Numbered from the stretch's first letter, positions 1 to 8,535 are shown. The stretch: 64,000 nt of DNA from Thalassotalea sp. (GCA_029237915.1 JAQWHD010000016.1:28727-92726); one strand, 5' to 3'. Translations and numbers: made by a program. Notes: generated by a model not told the origin, from the letters alone.

Positions 1-828
1 CTTAATGTGTCGTGTTTAAGCCAAGCGAAGAATGCAGAGCCGCAGGTTATACCAAAAATCAGTGTGCAATTATGGTCTGTTAAAAATGAGCTAAAGCAAG
101 ATTTTAAAGGAACGCTGCAAAAAATTTCTGCAATGGGCTTTACTGGTGTTGAATTTGCTGGTGACTTTGGTCCTTACAAGAATGATGCTCCCGGTTTAAA
201 GCGCTTTCTCGATAGCTTGAATTTACAAGTAAGTGCAGCTCATGTTCGTTTCTCTGCCTTTGATGAAGATAACTTTGCAAAGTCAGTGGCTTTTTATAAA
301 GCATTAGCAACCGATACCTTGATTATTCCAGGAGATCCACGTTCGGCAGATATTGAGCAAATTGATAGCTTTATTAGCGACTTAAATGAACTGTTTGTGA
401 AATTAAAAAGCCAAGGATTTAAGTTTGGTTTTCATAACCATGACAAAGAATTTAATCAGCATAAAGCCGCAACATTTTGGGATCATATCGCACGTTCAAC
501 CCCTAAAGATTTTGTCTTACAAATGGATGTTGGTTGGGTCACTTATGCAGATAAAAATCCTGTTACTTATATTGAGCGCTACCCTGGTAGAACATTAACA
601 ACCCACATTAAGGCTAAGTTACCAAATACTGAGCAAGACTTTACTGGCAAGCGCCAAATTGTTGGGGATGATGTTACCGATTGGAATGCGGTATTAAATG
701 CTGAGATTGCTGTTGGTGGAACCGTATGGTTTGTTGTTGAGCAAGAAGAATACCCTGATGGCTTATCACCTTTAGATGCGGTTAAGTTATCTAAACAAGG
801 TTTAGATAAAATTATTAGCGGTTTATAA
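1..828 (+). CDS. Sugar phosphate isomerase/epimerase (TIM barrel), 5' end cut by window edge
   Basis: This is a xylose-isomerase-like TIM-barrel protein of the sugar phosphate isomerase/epimerase (AP endonuclease 2-like) superfamily. The frame is open to base 1. The first possible start in the window is GTG at 7, but it is followed by residues that look like the end of a signal peptide (SCLSQAKNAEP), so the true start probably lies upstream and the enzyme is probably exported. Counting from that GTG, likely metal-site residues are H143/H145 in GFHNHDKEF, D174 in QMDVGW, H200 in THIKAK and E245 in VVEQEE. Members isomerise or epimerise sugars or inositols; the substrate cannot be read from sequence. 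A hairpin follows the gene. It may serve the sugar island 10 kb away, but no operon link is visible. Confidence 0.8.
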   Translation, partial: LNVSCLSQAKNAEPQVIPKISVQLWSVKNELKQDFKGTLQKISAMGFTGVEFAGDFGPYKNDAPGLKRFLDSLNLQVSAAHVRFSAFDEDNFAKSVAFYKALATDTLIIPGDPRSADIEQIDSFISDLNELFVKLKSQGFKFGFHNHDKEFNQHKAATFWDHIARSTPKDFVLQMDVGWVTYADKNPVTYIERYPGRTLTTHIKAKLPNTEQDFTGKRQIVGDDVTDWNAVLNAEIAVGGTVWFVVEQEEYPDGLSPLDAVKLSKQGLDKIISGL

Positions 829-829
829 G

Positions 830-865
830 ACAAAAATGCCAGTCAGCTATTAACTGACTGGCATT
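830..865 (-). terminator. Intrinsic terminator between convergent genes
   Basis: A 12-bp perfect stem (835-846 pairing with 854-865) has a short loop. Read on the minus strand it is followed by a run of five T, so it best fits the end of the DUF885 gene. It may also stop the plus-strand isomerase gene. Confidence 0.75.
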
Positions 866-915
866 AAACTATTTAGTTGTCATATATTTAATTGTAAATA
901 TTTACAGCTTTAGAA

Positions 916-2787
916 TTAATCATCCATATTTTGATATGCTTGATAGTATATCCACTTATCAATTTTCTTTTCTAATATCGGCATCGGCAGAGCGCCATCA
1001 ATTAATACTTGTGTGTGGAACTTCTTAATATCAAAATGTTGTCCTAACGCACGAGAAGCTTTATTACGTAGTGAACGAATTTCGCGTTGACCAATTTTAT
1101 AAGAAACCGCTTGTCCCGGAATAGAGATGTAGCGCTCTACTTCAGAAGTAATGTCACTTTCAGCCATTGATGAGTTATCAGTCATATATTGAATAGCTTG
1201 CTCTCGAGTCCAACCAAAGGCGTGTAAACCGGTATCAACCACTAATCGCATGGCGCGTAATTGTTCATCTGATAAACGCCCATACCACTGGTAAGGGTCT
1301 TCAAACAGACCCATTTCTTTACCTAAGCTTTCAGCGTATAACGCCCAACCTTCAGAAAATACCGTGTAACCACCGAATTTTCGGAACATAGGTAGACCTT
1401 CAACTTCTTGTTGAATAGTTATTTGAAAGTGATGACCCGGTGACGCTTCGTGAATACTTAAGGTTTCTAATAAGAACTTAGGCTGGGATTTAAGGTTGTG
1501 AGTATTGATATAAAAAACACCTGGGCGAGAGCCATCTGGTGCAGGCGACTGGTAGCTTGCACCTGCACTTGAAGCCGCTCTAAATGCTTCAACAGCTTTT
1601 ACTTCATAATCAGCTTTCGGGAAAACTTCAAATAAATCAGGTAAACGTTTATCAATTTTATTTTTAACATCAGTGTAAGCTTTAATTACTTCTTCTTCTG
1701 TTTTCCAATAAAATTGTTCATCATTTTTCAAAAACTCAAAAAACGCTGGCAAATCACCTTCAAATTTAACGGTTTCTTTTACCTGTTTCATCTCATTTAA
1801 AATTCGAGCAACTTCTTCTTTACCAAACTTATGGATATCTTCAGCAGTTAAAGCAAGCGTAGTATTAACCTCGATTTTATGTTCATACCAAGCTTTACCA
1901 TTGGGTAAATCGGCTAAGCCAACCGTTGTTCTGGCTTTAGGTAAATATTCATTTTTAATAAAATCATGTAGCTTTTTATAGCTTGGCGCCAATGTTTTCA
2001 GTATTAAATCATTATACTTTTTAGTTATTTTTTTCTTATCGCTGGCGCTGATATCTTTGTTATCGGCAAGCATATTCACAGGGCCGTAAAAAACACTGTC
2101 TTTAGCATTTTTGACTACATGCGCAGAAAGCTGAGGTAATATTTTTTCAGCGATAGGTTTAGGTAGAACTACACCTTGCTTGATACCTTCGCGCATCATT
2201 AAAATTACGCTATCCATATAGGCAACATAACCCTGACTTCTTTTAATGAAATTATCGTAATCTTTTACCGTATTGAAAGGTTGAGCACTCTCTCCTGAGC
2301 CTAGCGAGGCAAATGTATTATGAATACCGTGCATTTGATTTATCGGCGTTAGATGACCTTGAAATTTTGCCCCTTTGATGGCTATTTCACGATCACGCTT
2401 AAATATCTGGTAGCTCAGTATGTCTTGGCCTTTTAACAAGCTTTCATCTATGTTGTTAATTTGCCCTAAGTATTTTTCCTCTAAAGCTAACTCAGCTGCT
2501 AAAGACTCGTTAGTAATAGGGGCACTAAATTTATCGTTATACTCAATTAAGCCTATGTATGTACCGTATATCGGCGACATATCTAAAGTATCTTTAAAGT
2601 GCTTATCAAAAATTTGTTGCAGTGCTTGCTTTTCGGTTTCTGGGGTTCGCTCTACTGGTTTTTCTACAGGAGCTGGCTCTGAAGCAGTAACTTCAGTCGC
2701 AGCTACTTCACTTTCTGCACTAATTGCAATGTAGGAATTTCCTGCAGTTACTGCGAGGAGTGTTAATGCTAAGATTGATTTTTTCAT
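916..2787 (-). CDS. DUF885 family protein, exported, peptidase-like
   Basis: This is a DUF885 family protein of about 620 residues, a normal length. A hydrophobic signal peptide (KKSILALTLLAVTAGNSYIAISA) indicates export. Counted from an upstream GTG at 2796, the family's metallopeptidase-like motifs are HEASPGHH at 449-456 and EGWALYAE at 482-489, an arrangement resembling an HExxH-type zinc site with a downstream glutamate. The region after the signal (about 30-52) is rich in Glu, Pro and Thr and looks like a flexible linker. ATG at 2787 is preferred over the GTG at 2796 because it begins a standard signal peptide and has GTGGA just upstream. The enzyme is probably a periplasmic or surface peptidase; its substrate is unknown. 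It is a single gene with its own terminator. Confidence 0.85.
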   Translation of the reverse strand: MKKSILALTLLAVTAGNSYIAISAESEVAATEVTASEPAPVEKPVERTPETEKQALQQIFDKHFKDTLDMSPIYGTYIGLIEYNDKFSAPITNESLAAELALEEKYLGQINNIDESLLKGQDILSYQIFKRDREIAIKGAKFQGHLTPINQMHGIHNTFASLGSGESAQPFNTVKDYDNFIKRSQGYVAYMDSVILMMREGIKQGVVLPKPIAEKILPQLSAHVVKNAKDSVFYGPVNMLADNKDISASDKKKITKKYNDLILKTLAPSYKKLHDFIKNEYLPKARTTVGLADLPNGKAWYEHKIEVNTTLALTAEDIHKFGKEEVARILNEMKQVKETVKFEGDLPAFFEFLKNDEQFYWKTEEEVIKAYTDVKNKIDKRLPDLFEVFPKADYEVKAVEAFRAASSAGASYQSPAPDGSRPGVFYINTHNLKSQPKFLLETLSIHEASPGHHFQITIQQEVEGLPMFRKFGGYTVFSEGWALYAESLGKEMGLFEDPYQWYGRLSDEQLRAMRLVVDTGLHAFGWTREQAIQYMTDNSSMAESDITSEVERYISIPGQAVSYKIGQREIRSLRNKASRALGQHFDIKKFHTQVLIDGALPMPILEKKIDKWIYYQAYQNMDD

Positions 2788-2859
2788 AGTTTCCACTTTA
2801 AAACGATATTTTGATTAAGATGCATAGGGCCAGTAATTAACTCTTATTATAGTGAATTA

Positions 2860-3687
2860 TTAATAACTTGCAGTAACTTCATAAGAAGTAAATTTACGAA
2901 TATTAATGACACCTGTATCGAAATATAAATACTGACCTTTAATACCCATTAATGTGCCACTTACTTGTGGGGTTTTATCAAAATTAAACGAACTGATCTT
3001 CGTTGGGTATTCTAATACCGGGAAATCAATATCTACCACCTCAGCATCTAAACGCTCAAACGCATCTTCCCCATAGTTTAATTTAATATCTGCTAACTTT
3101 GCTTCAATTTGCGGGATTAACTCATTCGCTCGAGCTTTTAAATCTAAGGTTTCAGCTTTGCCTTTAAGCATGTTACGCCAGTTGGTTTTATCGGCGATAA
3201 ACTCAGCTAAAGCGATTTCTACTAAGCCTGAAATAATCCGCGATTTAACCTTAAAGATAGGTAAAGCTTGGTTCGCGCCTTGGTCAATCCAACGGGTTGG
3301 TATTTGTGTATGGCGAGTAATACCCACTTTTATCGCTGTGGTATTGGCCAAATAAACGTAATGATCAACAAAACAGTTATCTTCACCCCATTGTGGCTCT
3401 CGACAAGTACCTTGGGCGAAATGGCAAGTTTCAGGTTTCATAATACACATGTCGCATTTCGCTAGCTTGGTCATACAAACATAACAAAAACCTTGCGAGT
3501 AACTTTTTTTAGTTTTTCGACTACATTCACTACAGTTAATGTTTCCTGAAAAATCTAAGGTTAAGTGCTTTCCAATAAGAGGGTTTAGAGCAAGTGAGTG
3601 CTCACCTAGTGGTAGGTTGTATTCAACTTGACCATCATTTAGCTTGGAAGTCATTTTGGCTAAATGGCCAGTAATAGAGTTTGTCAT
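2860..3687 (-). CDS. DUF2797 family protein, zinc-finger plus GIY-YIG-like
   Basis: I recognise this 275-residue protein as the DUF2797 family, of unknown function. Cysteines at 52, 55, 68, 71, 78, 81, 88 and 95 form CxxC-type pairs typical of zinc-binding knuckles. They are followed by a segment that reads like a GIY-YIG nuclease core: VYLA (111-114), KVGIT (120-124), R132 in TRWIDQGA, and glutamates E157/E162 before TNW. That comparison is mine. The protein lacks a signal peptide and is cytoplasmic. It lies just downstream of arfB on the same strand, about 70 bp away, and close to a genuine small GIY-YIG gene on the other strand. A nucleic-acid role is plausible but not shown. Confidence 0.8.
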   Translation of the reverse strand: MTNSITGHLAKMTSKLNDGQVEYNLPLGEHSLALNPLIGKHLTLDFSGNINCSECSRKTKKSYSQGFCYVCMTKLAKCDMCIMKPETCHFAQGTCREPQWGEDNCFVDHYVYLANTTAIKVGITRHTQIPTRWIDQGANQALPIFKVKSRIISGLVEIALAEFIADKTNWRNMLKGKAETLDLKARANELIPQIEAKLADIKLNYGEDAFERLDAEVVDIDFPVLEYPTKISSFNFDKTPQVSGTLMGIKGQYLYFDTGVINIRKFTSYEVTASY

Positions 3688-3759
3688 AGTATTGTCTTGG
3701 TTCTTATAGTTAGCTTTATCTGAATTGTTTGTTGATTATAATTTTCAGGCCAGATGTTA

Positions 3760-4173
3760 TTAAATTTGAACTTTGCCGCGGTTTGATTTGATTTGTCCGC
3801 GTTTATTTTTGCTGTCCATTCTGCGCCTTTGTGAAGCTTTAGTTGGCTTAGTTGCTCTACGCTTTTTTTGTACCACAGTTGCCGTCTTAATAAATTCGAT
3901 TAAACGGGCAATGGCGGCTTCTTTATTTTTTTCTTGAGTACGAGAGCTTTGTGACTTGATGACAATAATACCATCTTTGGTCATGCGAGAATCACTGTAC
4001 GCCAAAATTAATTCTTTATATTTATCTGGCAAGGATGATTGTTTTACGTCAAAACGTAAATGAATGGCAGTTGCCACTTTATTGACATTTTGTCCACCCG
4101 CACCTTGCGAGCGAATTGCCGAAAATTCAATTTCTTGCTCGTTTAAGTACAGGTTGTTTGATATAACTATCAT
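3760..4173 (-). CDS. arfB: Alternative ribosome-rescue factor ArfB (YaeJ), peptidyl-tRNA hydrolase
   Basis: ArfB hydrolyses peptidyl-tRNA on ribosomes stalled at the end of a truncated mRNA. The class I release-factor-like domain is clear: the catalytic GGQ sits in RSQGAGGQNVNKV, followed by TAIHLRFD and IKSQSSRTQEKN. The basic C-terminal tail (KKRRATKPTKASQRRR, then KNKRGQIKSNRGKVQ) is the part that enters the empty mRNA channel. An in-frame ATG at 4194 would add seven residues. The family begins MIVIS, so I place the start at the ATG at 4173, with GGAAGA about 15 bases upstream. The length of 137 residues matches the family. It is cytoplasmic and divergent from the GIY-YIG gene. Confidence 0.93.
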   Translation of the reverse strand: MIVISNNLYLNEQEIEFSAIRSQGAGGQNVNKVATAIHLRFDVKQSSLPDKYKELILAYSDSRMTKDGIIVIKSQSSRTQEKNKEAAIARLIEFIKTATVVQKKRRATKPTKASQRRRMDSKNKRGQIKSNRGKVQI

Positions 4174-4234
4174 TAATTTCTGGCCATCTTCCATAGTTGC
4201 AGGCCTAGAGTAGCAATATTGAGAAAAATAATAA

Positions 4235-4489
4235 ATGTCAAAGTGTTGGTTTGTTTATGTTTTACGTTGTAAAGACGATAGTTTATATGCCGGTATTACA
4301 ACAGATATAGCTAGGCGTGTTGCAGAGCATAATGAAGGTGGCGTTAAGTCGGCTAAATACACGCGTAACAGACGGCCTGTAGCTCTTGAGTACTTTGAGC
4401 AATGCGATGACAGATCGAGTGCTACCAAACGTGAAATAGCCATTAAAAAACTTACTCGAAAACAAAAACTACTACTCATTTCTAGTTAA
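4235..4489 (+). CDS. GIY-YIG domain protein (YhbQ/UPF0213-like)
   Basis: This 84-residue protein is a single stand-alone GIY-YIG domain. FVYVLRC (6-12) and YAGIT (18-22) form the signature strands, followed by R27/R28, H32 and a conserved glutamate E67 in the SATKREIAIKKL segment, the expected metal ligand. Small proteins of this YhbQ/UPF0213 type are presumed nucleases acting on DNA; the cellular role of this one is unknown. The start ATG follows GAGAAAAATAATAA, a weak ribosome site. It is divergent from arfB with about 60 bp between start codons, so the two promoters must lie close together. Confidence 0.88.
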   Translation: MSKCWFVYVLRCKDDSLYAGITTDIARRVAEHNEGGVKSAKYTRNRRPVALEYFEQCDDRSSATKREIAIKKLTRKQKLLLISS

Positions 4490-4627
4490 TTACTATCTAA
4501 ATTTTTATCTCTGGTCTGATAAGTATTTTAATCTTCGATTTAATACAAATTCACTGTTAAAATACGCGCTCTAATGTGCGTTATATTACGTACTAAAATT
4601 TTTTACATCTAGGAAAGTATAAAAAAC

Positions 4628-5347
4628 ATGTTTATCGATAAGTATTATAACGAGGAAAATCAAAAGATTAACTTTACGCGTGAGCAGGCAAGTGATTTTG
4701 CTAAGCAAGTAGCTGATGATTTTAATCCTATCCATAACGTCGATGCTAAACGTTTTGTTGTACCTGGTGACCTATTATTTGCCATTGTGATTGCAAAGTC
4801 TGGTTTGAGCCAAAAAATGACATTTAATTTTTCTGGCATGGTTACCGATGCTGTAAACCTTAATGTACCTGAAAGAGTTGGTAAATTTACCAGCATTACA
4901 GATGATAAAGAAAAAGAATACTTAAACTTTTCTGCAGATGCAGAGCATACAAGATGTGAGTCATTAATCGATTCATTAATCCGCTCTTATGTTGGTTTTT
5001 CTGGGCAAACTTACCCAAACATTCTTTGTGCTTTAATGAAGAAAAATAACGTAATGATCAACCCTAAGCGTCCTATGATCATGTATGAAAGCATGGAAAT
5101 TGATTTAAATACCTTAGATGTTAAGTCGGTTTCACTTGAACTGAATAAGCAAGAAACCACACTAAGCGTAGATGGTAAACGTGGTAAGGCACAACTTAAA
5201 TTTGATTTGATTAGCGAAGGTAAAGTGATTGGCCATGGTGTTAAATACATGGTGCTAAGTGGCTTACGCGAGTATGAACAAGACGTAATGGATGCCGTTA
5301 ATACTGAATATTACGCAATGAAAGATGCTTACTTAGCTGTTAATTAA
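4628..5347 (+). CDS. DUF3581 family protein, hotdog-like N-terminus
   Basis: I recognise this 239-residue protein as DUF3581, a gammaproteobacterial family of unknown function. Near the N-terminus it has DFNPIHNVD (31-39) followed by VVPGDLL (44-50). This resembles the DxNPxHxD hydratase motif and following helix of MaoC-like hotdog enzymes, which act on acyl-CoA or acyl-ACP. The resemblance is my observation, not an established assignment. No signal peptide or membrane span is seen. AGGAAAG lies 11 bases upstream of the ATG, and a good terminator follows. It is a monocistronic gene. Confidence 0.8.
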   Translation: MFIDKYYNEENQKINFTREQASDFAKQVADDFNPIHNVDAKRFVVPGDLLFAIVIAKSGLSQKMTFNFSGMVTDAVNLNVPERVGKFTSITDDKEKEYLNFSADAEHTRCESLIDSLIRSYVGFSGQTYPNILCALMKKNNVMINPKRPMIMYESMEIDLNTLDVKSVSLELNKQETTLSVDGKRGKAQLKFDLISEGKVIGHGVKYMVLSGLREYEQDVMDAVNTEYYAMKDAYLAVN

Positions 5348-5380
5348 TTACACTAACACTAAGCGTTACAACTCTATTTC

Positions 5381-5417
5381 AACGCCTAGCTCTTTATTTA
5401 AGTGCTAGGCGTTTTTG
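5381..5417 (+). terminator. Intrinsic terminator after DUF3581 gene
   Basis: A 10-bp perfect stem (AACGCCTAGC at 5381-5390 with GCTAGGCGTT at 5404-5413) runs directly into a T run on the plus strand. Confidence 0.85.
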
Positions 5418-5451
5418 TTTACACTCTATGCTGAACTTTTAACTTCTGAGT

Positions 5452-5691
5452 TTAACCTTTAACCTTCTTATATTTTTTTGGCAGCTTGTTGTTTTTACAA
5501 AGCCACCATAACTTTCTCGCCTGTTTTTCCTGTTTTTTTAATTTCTCACCTTGCTTTACGCTATAGCCATTTTTAAGTTTGGATTGTATTTTCTTTAAAT
5601 CCAGCATAAATGGATCGCATTTAGCTTTTGCTTGAACAGGTTGTGCTAAAAGCATCAACAGAATAGGTGATAGAGCGACTAAAATTTTCAT
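5452..5691 (-). CDS. Small exported basic protein, unknown
   Basis: I do not recognise this 79-residue protein. It starts with a clear signal peptide (MKILVALSPILLMLLAQPVQA, cleavage probably after AQA or so). The mature part of about 57 residues is very lysine-rich (KKIQSKLKNGY, GEKLKKQEKQARK, PKKYKKVKG) with two cysteines that could form one periplasmic disulfide. Upstream on the minus strand, AAGGAATGTT gives a good ribosome site. The convincing signal peptide and ribosome site make it a real gene. It stands alone between two terminated genes. Confidence 0.65.
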   Translation of the reverse strand: MKILVALSPILLMLLAQPVQAKAKCDPFMLDLKKIQSKLKNGYSVKQGEKLKKQEKQARKLWWLCKNNKLPKKYKKVKG

Positions 5692-5835
5692 AACATTCCT
5701 TGTTAATTGTTGCGAAGGTTTTAGTATAGTTTAATTTTAAATAATGAAATTTAAACTACACTTATAAAACTACAGCAGGAGGCTGTTTATGCCAATTTAA
5801 TTGAATTGGTATCCTATTTGATTAAGGAAGATCTT

Positions 5836-6702
5836 ATGTGTTTTATAAACAAATCTATAAATATTCTATGGTTATCAATCTTTGCCTGGCTAGGTATTTT
5901 TATACCTTATGCAAACGCATCACCCCCGCAATTACAACATGCCAAAAACTATCACGAAAATGTGTCAATAAAAGACTATTTTGTTAGTGAAAAGCTTGAT
6001 GGTATTCGTGGCTATTGGGATGGTAACAAGCTACTTTCTCGCAATGGTCTGTTAATCTCTACTCCAACCTGGTTTGTAAAAAACTTTCCCAGTTACCCAT
6101 TAGATGGTGAACTGTGGTTGGGTCGAGGGAATTTCCAACAAGCTTTGAGTATTGTTTCACAAATAAGCCCTTCATCTAGTAATGATGTACGCTGGCAAAA
6201 GATGCGCTTTATGATCTTTGATTTACCGAATCATGTAGGAGACTTTAGTGAAAGAGTAAAGAGCATGCGCAGCTTAGTTGCGAAAATTAACTCACCTTAC
6301 TTAAAAATGATCCCCCAACAAAAAATACAATCTAGGGAGCAGCTGCAAGAGCTTTTAGATGAGGTTGTTAAAAATGACGGTGAAGGGCTTATGCTACACA
6401 AATCTAATGGTCAATATACTGTGGGTCGAAATAACAACATTCTCAAATTAAAACCTCATTATGACGCCGAAGCAACTGTGGTTGCTCATTTACCCGGGCA
6501 AGGTAAATTTGCCGGCATGTTAGGCTCTCTACTGGTTGAAAATAATGAAGGCGTTCGCTTTAAAGTCGGCACAGGTTTTAGCGTTCAGCAACGGCGTAAC
6601 CCACCGGCAATAGGCTCAATTATTACTTATAAATATTGGGGTTACACTGAAACTAACGTACCTAGATTTGCCAGTTATTTGAGACAGCGAAAAAGTTTTT
6701 AA
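5836..6702 (+). CDS. Exported ATP-dependent DNA ligase (Lig E type)
   Basis: This is a minimal ATP-dependent DNA ligase of 288 residues. Nucleotidyltransferase motifs are in order: motif I EKLDGIRG with adenylated lysine K53, motif III PLDGELWLG, MIFDLPN, motif IV GEGLMLHK (182-189), and motif V LKLKPH with K204/K206. A compact OB-fold follows (GSLLVENNEGVRFKVGTGF to KYWGYTETNVPRFASYLR). The hydrophobic N-terminus ending in ANASPPQL looks like a signal peptide, as in the Lig E ligases of Haemophilus and Vibrio, which are thought to act in the periplasm or in DNA uptake and extracellular DNA. I chose the ATG at 5836 because AAGGAAG lies just upstream; a TTG at 5806 would extend the reading frame by ten residues. 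Confidence 0.92.
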   Translation: MCFINKSINILWLSIFAWLGIFIPYANASPPQLQHAKNYHENVSIKDYFVSEKLDGIRGYWDGNKLLSRNGLLISTPTWFVKNFPSYPLDGELWLGRGNFQQALSIVSQISPSSSNDVRWQKMRFMIFDLPNHVGDFSERVKSMRSLVAKINSPYLKMIPQQKIQSREQLQELLDEVVKNDGEGLMLHKSNGQYTVGRNNNILKLKPHYDAEATVVAHLPGQGKFAGMLGSLLVENNEGVRFKVGTGFSVQQRRNPPAIGSIITYKYWGYTETNVPRFASYLRQRKSF

Positions 6703-6838
6703 AATAATCGATAGAATAATAGATAAATGAATTGATAACTTGCTGGCTGGATTACCTTGTATGCTTAGGCAGACAATGGTTAGAATGCTAATAGTGGTTA
6801 AATTAATCCAATTAAATGAGATAAGAGCAATAATAAAT

Positions 6839-7447
6839 ATGGAATTAGAACTTTGGTTGTCACTCGTAGTTATTTGCATGTTAGGCGCACTCTCTCCAGG
6901 GCCTAGTTTAGCCTTAGTGCTACGTAATACCATTTCCGCGGGACATGGGCCGGGATATGCTACTGCAATTAGTCACGGCTTAGGCGTGGCTTTATATGCT
7001 GCTATTGCAGTTACCGGTATCGGCTTGGTTATAGTGCAATCACCCGTTGTTTTTCAAGTAGTACAATATACTGGTGCTGCTTTTTTAGTGTATTTAGCCA
7101 TTAATGCACTGCGCAGTTCGGGTAGTAAAATTGATTTATCTGAAACAGTAAATAAGCTGAAAGTTCATGGCTGGCGTGATGGCTTTTTAATTGCCTTTTT
7201 AAACCCTAAGTTGGCGATATTCTTTCTGGCTTTATTTAGCCAATTTGTTGATGTCAATGCCAGCATGCAGCAAAAGCTTATTATGATTTTTAACGTTGGT
7301 GGTATCGATACCATTTGGTATTGCCTTGTGGTATTTGGCTTGTCTCGCGGGCCGGTTTTAAACAAGTTAAAATCGAATAGTCATGTTGTTGATAAAGTCA
7401 CAGGAGTGGTGTTACTCCTGTTAGCTGTCCGCGTTGTTATAAATTAG
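6839..7447 (+). CDS. LysE/RhtB-family amino-acid exporter
   Basis: This is a small multi-span inner-membrane exporter of 202 residues in the LysE/RhtB family. The conserved N-terminus is visible: WLSLVVICMLGALSPGPSLALVLRN with the SPGPS motif, then a GYATAISHGLGVALY segment. Later come FLIAFLNPKLAIFFLALF with the FLNPK motif and a final helix VTGVVLLLLAVRVV. Roughly six hydrophobic helices are expected. Members export amino acids or derivatives using the proton gradient; the substrate is not predictable. The reading frame extends upstream to 6740, but the family begins near MELEL, so ATG at 6839 is taken. It ends in a strong bidirectional terminator. Confidence 0.9.
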   Translation: MELELWLSLVVICMLGALSPGPSLALVLRNTISAGHGPGYATAISHGLGVALYAAIAVTGIGLVIVQSPVVFQVVQYTGAAFLVYLAINALRSSGSKIDLSETVNKLKVHGWRDGFLIAFLNPKLAIFFLALFSQFVDVNASMQQKLIMIFNVGGIDTIWYCLVVFGLSRGPVLNKLKSNSHVVDKVTGVVLLLLAVRVVIN

Positions 7448-7493
7448 CTGCCAATATGCCATCAACCTATTCTAGGACTGGACAGTCGCTAAC

Positions 7494-7528
7494 AAAAAAG
7501 GAAAAGCACAATGCTTTTCCTTTTTTTT
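7494..7528. terminator. Bidirectional terminator between lysE-like and methyltransferase genes
   Basis: The stem GGAAAAGCA (7500-7508) pairs with TGCTTTTCC (7512-7520) and is flanked by A6 on one side and T8 on the other. It can terminate both convergent genes. Confidence 0.88.
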
Positions 7529-7545
7529 CAATATTAGTTAGTGAT

Positions 7546-8454
7546 TTAGTCTACTTGATGATATTTAAAAATTAACACCTTTAAACCTTTACCCGGCATA
7601 GCTTCTTTATAAACCTCTGGCGGGGCAATACTTTCTATGTATTCACAGCTTGGGCATTCCGCTTCGATCATTTGATGAATAAAATCTGCTGATAAATCTG
7701 GCGAGTTAAGGCACAGCATCATTAGTCCGCCGTCATTCATTAGTTGTGGTAAACGCCTAATGATTTTAGGGTAATCGCGCTTTATATCGACACTGCCTTT
7801 TTGGAACGATGGTGGATCGCTGATTAATAAGTCGTACGGGCCGTGCTTTTTCAAGCGCCCATAAGATTTGAAAATATCGACACCTTCAAACTTAACTTTA
7901 CTTAATTCATGTTTGTTTAGTCTGTGATTATCACGGCCTTTGGCAAGAGGTGCTTTACTGATATCTATATTAACAACTTTGTCGGCATTTCCGGCAATCG
8001 CGGCAATCGAGAATGGGCAAGTATAAGCAAATAGATTCAACACTGTTTTATTAGCGCTGTTGTTTAAAACCCATTGTCGACCATTACGCATATCTAAGAA
8101 AATACCATAGTTCTGCGCTTGGCCAAGTTGCACCTGATACTTCAAACCGTGCTCTATGGCAATTAAGTTAGTGACTTCATCACCTAACAAAAGCTCGGTA
8201 GGGGCTTTTTCTCTGCATCTGAACTGTACTTGTACACTTTTGCACTCAGCTAGGTTAGTCATTAATAGCTCGGCTTGTTTAGCAAGCCATGCAGAGTCTT
8301 CTTCCTTGTATAGAGTAATTAATGCAACCGGTGGCAACCAATCCACGCATACGTGTTCTAGACCTTCGTAGGCATGACCACGACCATGAAATAAACGCCT
8401 GCTTTCTAGTAAGTCATCTTGTGAGTATTGGCTAAAAGGAATATGTTCAATCAT
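7546..8454 (-). CDS. Class I SAM-dependent methyltransferase, RlmI/RlmK-like
   Basis: This 302-residue cytoplasmic methyltransferase has the RlmI/RlmK/TrmA-like C-terminal fold. GIFLDMRNGR (117-126) precedes SAM motif I VLNLFAYTCPFSIAA (138-152), the acidic motif II residue D164, and the catalytic DPPSF (213-217), as in rRNA base methyltransferases. An N-terminal region of about 110 residues replaces the PUA or THUMP domain of RlmI or RlmL. The target is therefore probably RNA, but the exact base is unknown and RlmI should not be assigned. ATG at 8454 begins MIEHIPFSQYSQ; upstream sequence is AT-rich. It is transcribed alone. Confidence 0.82.
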   Translation of the reverse strand: MIEHIPFSQYSQDDLLESRRLFHGRGHAYEGLEHVCVDWLPPVALITLYKEEDSAWLAKQAELLMTNLAECKSVQVQFRCREKAPTELLLGDEVTNLIAIEHGLKYQVQLGQAQNYGIFLDMRNGRQWVLNNSANKTVLNLFAYTCPFSIAAIAGNADKVVNIDISKAPLAKGRDNHRLNKHELSKVKFEGVDIFKSYGRLKKHGPYDLLISDPPSFQKGSVDIKRDYPKIIRRLPQLMNDGGLMMLCLNSPDLSADFIHQMIEAECPSCEYIESIAPPEVYKEAMPGKGLKVLIFKYHQVD

Positions 8455-8496
8455 GGTATTTGTTGAGGATAAAATAGAATTTCAGAGATTTTAACA

Positions 8497-8529
8497 TAAA
8501 AAAACCTAGAGTTATTAATTCTAGGTTTT
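8497..8529 (-). terminator. Intrinsic terminator of the Na+-dependent transporter gene
   Basis: A 10-bp perfect stem (AAAACCTAGA at 8501-8510 with TCTAGGTTTT at 8520-8529) is followed by T7 on the minus strand. It lies just beyond the heptamer repeat array. Confidence 0.85.
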
Positions 8530-8535
8530 AAAATA

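Noticed and set aside
916..2787. Classical zinc metallopeptidase of a named M-family
   Set aside because: HEASPGHH is an HExxxGHH-like variant of DUF885, so only a peptidase-like call is made.
6616..6933. Minus-strand open frame over the end of the ligase and start of the LysE-type gene
   Set aside because: Overlaps two well-supported plus-strand genes and has no domain features.
7546..8454. Calling the methyltransferase RlmI
   Set aside because: It shares the C-terminal catalytic motifs but lacks the N-terminal PUA domain; only a general methyltransferase call is safe.
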